Assembly: GCA_964058845.1 (NCBI GenBank)
Contig: CAXKVR010000174.1
Coordinates: 1-38,216 of the forward strand
From: Carex sylvatica
Lineage: Eukaryota; Streptophyta; Magnoliopsida; Poales; Cyperaceae
Direction of reading: 5' to 3'
Length of the DNA stretch: 38,216 bases
Below the pieces are notes generated by a model. It saw only the letters and a list, made by a program, of their open reading frames with translations, had not been told where the DNA came from and ran no database searches. Of the stretch, positions 34,059-38,216 are shown in pieces. The position numbers and the translations under genes are program-made. Each line of letters begins with the position of its first letter. Position 1 is the stretch's first letter.

Positions 34059-34352
34059 CTAAAGATGATCAAGAAAGCACCCATCATCAAAATTTTGAGA
34101 ATAGCTTTTGGGATCATACCCAAAACTCGTTCGTCCGGCATCATGTTTCCTCGGCGAACCCACCGCTTGTCTAAACTGGTATCGTAATCGCCACATCATC
34201 TGCTTGACACTCATAGAACTGCTCCATTTTTCTCTCAAGGCACTTCCTTGAGCCTTTACAAAAGCAAGAACTGAAATCTCTCCTTTACCATGTCTCTTTG
34301 TTCTCCAATTCATGTCTCTAGCCTTCTTTTCCCCCAGCCTCAGACTTAACAT
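34059..34352 (-). CDS. Small plant protein with SYSQNFDDG C-terminal motif, copy 3 (97 aa)
   Basis: Single exon; starts MLSLRLGEKKARDMNWRTKR like its sisters (the codon two positions upstream is GTG, not a start). It is closest to copy 2 (MMWRLRYQ, RTSFG). The conserved end FGYDPKSYSQNFDDG is followed by CFLDHL instead of CFS or CFH, because the stop used by copy 1 is lost and reading continues for four more codons. One other notable change is Asp for Gly in KHDAGR. Confidence 0.85.
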   Translation of the reverse strand: MLSLRLGEKKARDMNWRTKRHGKGEISVLAFVKAQGSALREKWSSSMSVKQMMWRLRYQFRQAVGSPRKHDAGRTSFGYDPKSYSQNFDDGCFLDHL

Positions 34353-34416
34353 ATTCACTGTTTGACCTCTTTATGTTTTCCCTTGTTGATTATGTACACT
34401 TGTAATGGGTAGGTGG

Positions 34417-34424
34417 TTTTATAG
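34417..34424 (-). promoter_or_regulatory. TATA box of small-gene copy 3
   Basis: CTATAAAACCACC on the minus strand, about 65 nt upstream of the ATG; the spacing is shorter than at copies 1 and 2 because of a deletion between the element and the start. Confidence 0.75.
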
Positions 34425-34504
34425 TAGTTCATCAAAAAAAAAAAAAAAAGAGACTGGATATGTTATCTCATTCATGATGTGTCACTTCTCCAATTGGTAG
34501 TTTG

Positions 34505-34690
34505 ATACTGTTTTTTATTTTTATTTTGAAGAAATGCAGAGGTCGATGCCTCTATATTTCATTGATTAAAATGACACCGGTGGTGTCCAATATTACAAAT
34601 AAAAAGTTTCAAAAAAAGATGTCAAAGTAAATAAAACATAATGAAAAAAAGAATAAGAAAATTAAATTTAAATGATAGTCTATTGTTACG
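34505..34690 (-). mobile_element. Insertion in the copy 3 promoter, possible non-LTR retroposon fragment
   Basis: Units 1 and 2 have GGTACTGTATAATTTATT or a close variant here without a break. In unit 3 about 185 bp separate GATACTG from GGTACTG. On the minus strand the insert ends GAGGTCGATGCCTCTATA-like sequence (reverse: GCATTTCTTC) and then an A-rich tail. It lies about 80 bp upstream of the TATA box. Confidence 0.5.
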
Positions 34691-34994
34691 GTACTGTATA
34701 ATTTATTTATTATTACATATCAAAGCTGAGTCATTGTGGTACTTGGGGAGTCAGAGCCTTGATAAAATTAGCTTTCTTTTTGTTAAAGGGTTTGAGGCCC
34801 TTTAGGCGCCGATGGAAAGAGCATCACATTCTGGTAAGAGATTACCACTAAAGCAAATCCAATACATCTTTCATAGTCATCCCTTCAATCCCTTATCTCC
34901 TTCAGCATAAAATTGTTAGTGGCATCTAACTATGGTAGAGAATTAAAGATTTTCTATGGCTTCTGCTTGCCATTGATTTCATCAGTTGTAATTA

Positions 34995-35340
34995 GAGATG
35001 TAAATTTGTGTTGTGACGTGTAGTTTCTAAGTAAGATTTTTTACGTGTCGTGACTAACTTCAGAGGAGACGGTCACAACATATTAGTTATGCCGTGACGG
35101 GTTACATTTGTCAAGTTCGGTTACAATTAACTATTTTTTTCATAATAATGTTAGTTTAGTTAAGATTCACCATCCAATTAAAATCTAACGATTCCGACTC
35201 ACATGCAAATTTTTTAAACAATAATTACATTACCCAAATAGCCATAATACGTAACAAACATACATGTGTTGTGAAAGAACTATATTATACCGTAACATAT
35301 CCGATCACAATGTGACTTTTATACGTCTATAGACTTGCGA
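34995..35340. mobile_element. Probable transposon remnant in unit 3
   Basis: The segment beginning 'agagatgtaaatttgtg' with repeated GTGACG/CGTGTCGTGAC motifs has no counterpart in unit 2 between the shared flanks. It resembles diverged plant elements rich in GTGTCGTG motifs. No termini or target duplication were found. Confidence 0.4.
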
Positions 35341-35590
35341 TAACTATGCGTACCACATGCTCCCACATGGAATGTAGAGCAGAAGATCTCTACTGTGTTT
35401 ACTGGCTGTCAGTCGCAAAATCCCACGGCTATCACACACTGGGACCTTTTCCTTTTTCAAAAGGACAAGACAATGGAATGACGCAATTTTAAAGGTGTTT
35501 TGAGTCGGCACAAATATATGATATTACGATTCCACACGGACCACACCATATCTTCTGATGTTGATACGATGATGATTCAGCGTTATAAAA

Positions 35591-36408
35591 TGTGATTTTT
35601 ATACAGTATGTAGAAGGTCATGTTGTATATATAGTATATGATTGTATATGTGAATTTTTATACGAACTTATATATGTTGAGAAAAAATTTAATCAAATAA
35701 AATAGTGTTGTATATTAATAATATTATGTGTTATTAGACCCAAAAATTATGCATAACAATGTATTTATTATGGGTTAAAAGCATCTTCAAAGATCTAGCC
35801 CAAAATTATTCGGTCCAAATCAGAATATGAGACCCGTTTGCAAACTTGACAACTTGCAATCATTCCTTCTTTAAATAATATATAAAGGTGTTGAATAATT
35901 AAAGGTGAAACTGTGTGAAGGAAAAACGTAGCGCTCAGAGTTGAAAGCGCATGAAGCAAAGAAAAATATCAATAACTCTGGCACATTACTTTTTAGTCCC
36001 ACACCTCCAAATAAAAAAAGGCGCATCTATGAGCCTATAAAAGAAGCAGGAACTTCAAAGCAAATTATTTGACCGGACTTTGATCTTGATGAGAAATAAG
36101 AATGAGTTTTGGTTCTATACTGGATATCCATCTCTTATTAAAAAATTTAGGATCTAAATCCGAATTTTTATTTGTTAATAAATAAAATATTGTTAGTGGG
36201 GTTTAAAGTCCGCATATTAATCCGCATAACTAGATTTTATACAACTGAGCACTACAAATGTATATGTAGTCGCATATGCATCGCATATAACCGCATTTTA
36301 TTACACTCAGACTAATTAACCGTCTATTCAGAGAGAAAGAGGCGCGTTCTCGGAGTAAGCAATTCGTGAAGCGATGTATAGTCCGGTCGATTAATTTTAA
36401 GCAACCAG
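35591..36408. other. AT-rich intergenic DNA
   Basis: No gene or clear element on either strand. Confidence 0.5.
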
Positions 36409-36598
36409 GGGAAATAAAATCTGCTGTTATTCGAAAAGAATAACAGACCCGTTATTTCAATCTCAACTGTTCAAATTTTTTATGTGCAAATCTCAATTAA
36501 AAAATATTTTCACACACAAATCTCAATGAAAATCAACAGTTAAAATAGAAATAACAAAAAACTATTATTCTATAAAGAATAACAGCAGATTTATTCCC
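36409..36598. mobile_element. MITE, about 190 bp
   Basis: Left end GGGAAATAAAATCTGCTGTT, right end reversed GGGAATAAATCTGCTGTTAT. The centre holds repeated CAAATCTCAAT motifs. No convincing target duplication. Confidence 0.75.
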
Positions 36599-37784
36599 AT
36601 CTGGAGACATCCCACCGCCGTTTCTATTACGGATGATATAACCAACCATCCGTACACGTCGATATAACCAACTTAGATAGATGGGTGTAATTATGGAGTA
36701 TATTAAATATTTTATTACACACGCTCTAAACATGCAGCAAATTGAATTTGATGTAAATTTGAAGATTGTTTCGGCATCTATATATCAAGCATATGTATAT
36801 GTAGATGTATGTATCTATCTGTATATGTAACAAATTAATACTAATGCAGAAATACATATAATTTCAATATCTAATTTAAATATTACAACAAAATTAACAT
36901 ATTATTCAATATAATATAGATATTTAATTAATATGATGAACAAAATATTTTTTTCAAGTTAAAGTTATTATGTAAGATATATTTTTATATATTTTTTATA
37001 AAAATTAATAATCAATAAAATTATACTTTTAATCAAAAGATATCAACAGAAAAATATTCCTCCGTAAACATTTATGATTCTAAAACAAATAGATAATAAA
37101 TACAGATACGGATTAATTGTATTCACATAAACAGATATCCGAGAAATTTAAAAATTACAGATATAGATTATTTTTTTATTTGCACAAACGAATACCTAGA
37201 AAATAAAAAAATAAAAAAGAGTAAGGGTATAGTAATGTTAGTGTTGTGATTTAGAAGACAATTATAGGATGATTGTATTTTAAGTGTTGTTCGTATAATT
37301 GAATAATTTATATCATTTTGTTCCATAAGTATTTTATTATTTATAACTCATTTAGGTTGAGGACTTCAAACTATAACTCATTAAAAGATTGGCATTTGGA
37401 TTAAATGATGATTATGTTATATAGACTATATGACAAGAATTTGTCAATTTAATTGAATGGATACCAGATGGAGATCAGGAGATTGGACATTACCCGAAAT
37501 AAAATATTTAGTATGGATTGTGTTTGTGTCAGTAATGATTTATTAGTGTATGAAATTCTAAGGTATAATATGATTGATTTTTCTACATGAGAAATGCATG
37601 CTTTTGGGTATTATCAAATGTTAATTGTAAAATTCAGTATTTTATCTCAGAATGTATTCTTGACGTAGGAAAAATAATAATCAATAATATTGATGTCCCT
37701 CATTAACATGAGCGATGATATCAGTAAGCCCCTTGATGAAATAATAAAGTGTATACACTTATATATAATTAAAGAGTTAATCGT
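36599..37784. other. AT-rich intergenic DNA
   Basis: Low-complexity A/T-rich sequence with no supported gene. The 66-aa frame at 36533-36733 overlaps the MITE and has no family features. Confidence 0.5.
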
Positions 37785-38216
37785 AATATACTAAAATGTA
37801 CTAAATTATGCTCAATTATGCTAATTATGCTAATTATACTAAAATAAACTAAATTATCCTATCTTATGCTAAATTATGCTACATTATACTAAATTATGCT
37901 AATTATACTAAACTAAACTAAATTATACTAAATTATGCTAAGTTATAGTAAAATATACTAAATTATGCTAATTATACTATATTATACTTAAATAAACTAA
38001 ATCATGCAAATTATACTAAAATATATTAAAATAAACTAAAATATGCTAATTATACTAAATTATATTAAAATACACAAAATTCTACTGATTATACTAAATT
38101 ATACTAATTATACTGAAGTATACTAAATTATGCTAAATTATGCTACATTATACTAAATTATGCTAATTATACTAAGCTAAATTAAATTATACTAAATTAT
38201 GCTAAATTATAGCAAA
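37785..38216. repeat. AT-rich minisatellite with higher-order period, runs off the window
   Basis: Built from short variants of CTAAATTATGCTAATTATA (blocks of 10-11 nt such as CTAAATTATG and CTAATTATA). A longer block around GCTACATTATACTAAATTA appears at about 37878 and again at 38142, an offset of 264 bp, and the sequence after each copy also agrees. The array begins near 37785 and continues past the end. Confidence 0.88.

Larger units (their letters stand above)
33540..35590. repeat. Segmental triplication, unit 3
   Basis: Begins with the block shared with unit 1 (TTATTGAAGAAAAA..., ATCATTCGAAAATTCTGACA) and carries copy 3 of the gene. It lacks most of the sequence that in units 1 and 2 lies between that block and the gene (compare 27060-27730), a deletion of several hundred bp near 33790. 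Upstream of the gene it has its own insertions (about 34500-34690 and 34995-35340), then the block shared with unit 2. Confidence 0.8.

Overview
The window is nuclear DNA from a flowering plant, most likely a eudicot. Its genes are split by GT-AG introns, it encodes a chloroplast PGR5 protein, a plant MYB-CC factor and a plant unc-13/PATROL1-type protein, and the gene-poor parts are AT-rich and full of miniature inverted-repeat elements (MITEs), hAT-like elements and one probable solo LTR. I cannot name the species.

Layout: (1) 1-2595, minus strand: unc-13 homologue (PATROL1/DUF810 type), 3' end cut by the window edge. (2) 3977-6110, minus: small acidic two-exon protein ending in a CaaX box; its intron holds a Mutator-like MITE. 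(3) 6.5-14.2 kb: no gene; it holds a 482-bp MITE, three copies of a dispersed repeat, a hAT-like element with a perfect 8-bp target duplication, degenerate tandem arrays, a ~1.8-kb probable solo LTR and a Tourist-like MITE. (4) 14387-15468, plus: remnant of a B3-domain gene with an in-frame stop and a frameshift. (5) 16700-17432, plus: intact PGR5, with a 102-bp tandem duplication of a MITE end just upstream. (6) 18400-23546 (5' leader to about 24.66 kb), minus: MYB-CC (PHR1-like) factor of 337 aa in seven coding exons. (7) 26.8-35.6 kb: segmental triplication carrying three near-identical single-exon genes (94, 94 and 97 aa, all minus) with conserved TATA boxes and 3' flanks, broken up by lineage-specific insertions. 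(8) 36.4-38.2 kb: a MITE and an AT-rich minisatellite with a ~264-bp higher-order period that runs off the window.

The genes do not form a pathway. The points that deserve attention are: the MYB-CC protein keeps the Lys/His/Arg set known to contact SPX domains but has a diverged DNA-recognition helix; the small-gene triplication has a paralogous empty site for a MITE insertion; and one MITE family (core CAGGTACCTG) sits in or beside three of the genes. I found no tRNA, rRNA, CRISPR array or bacterial-type system.
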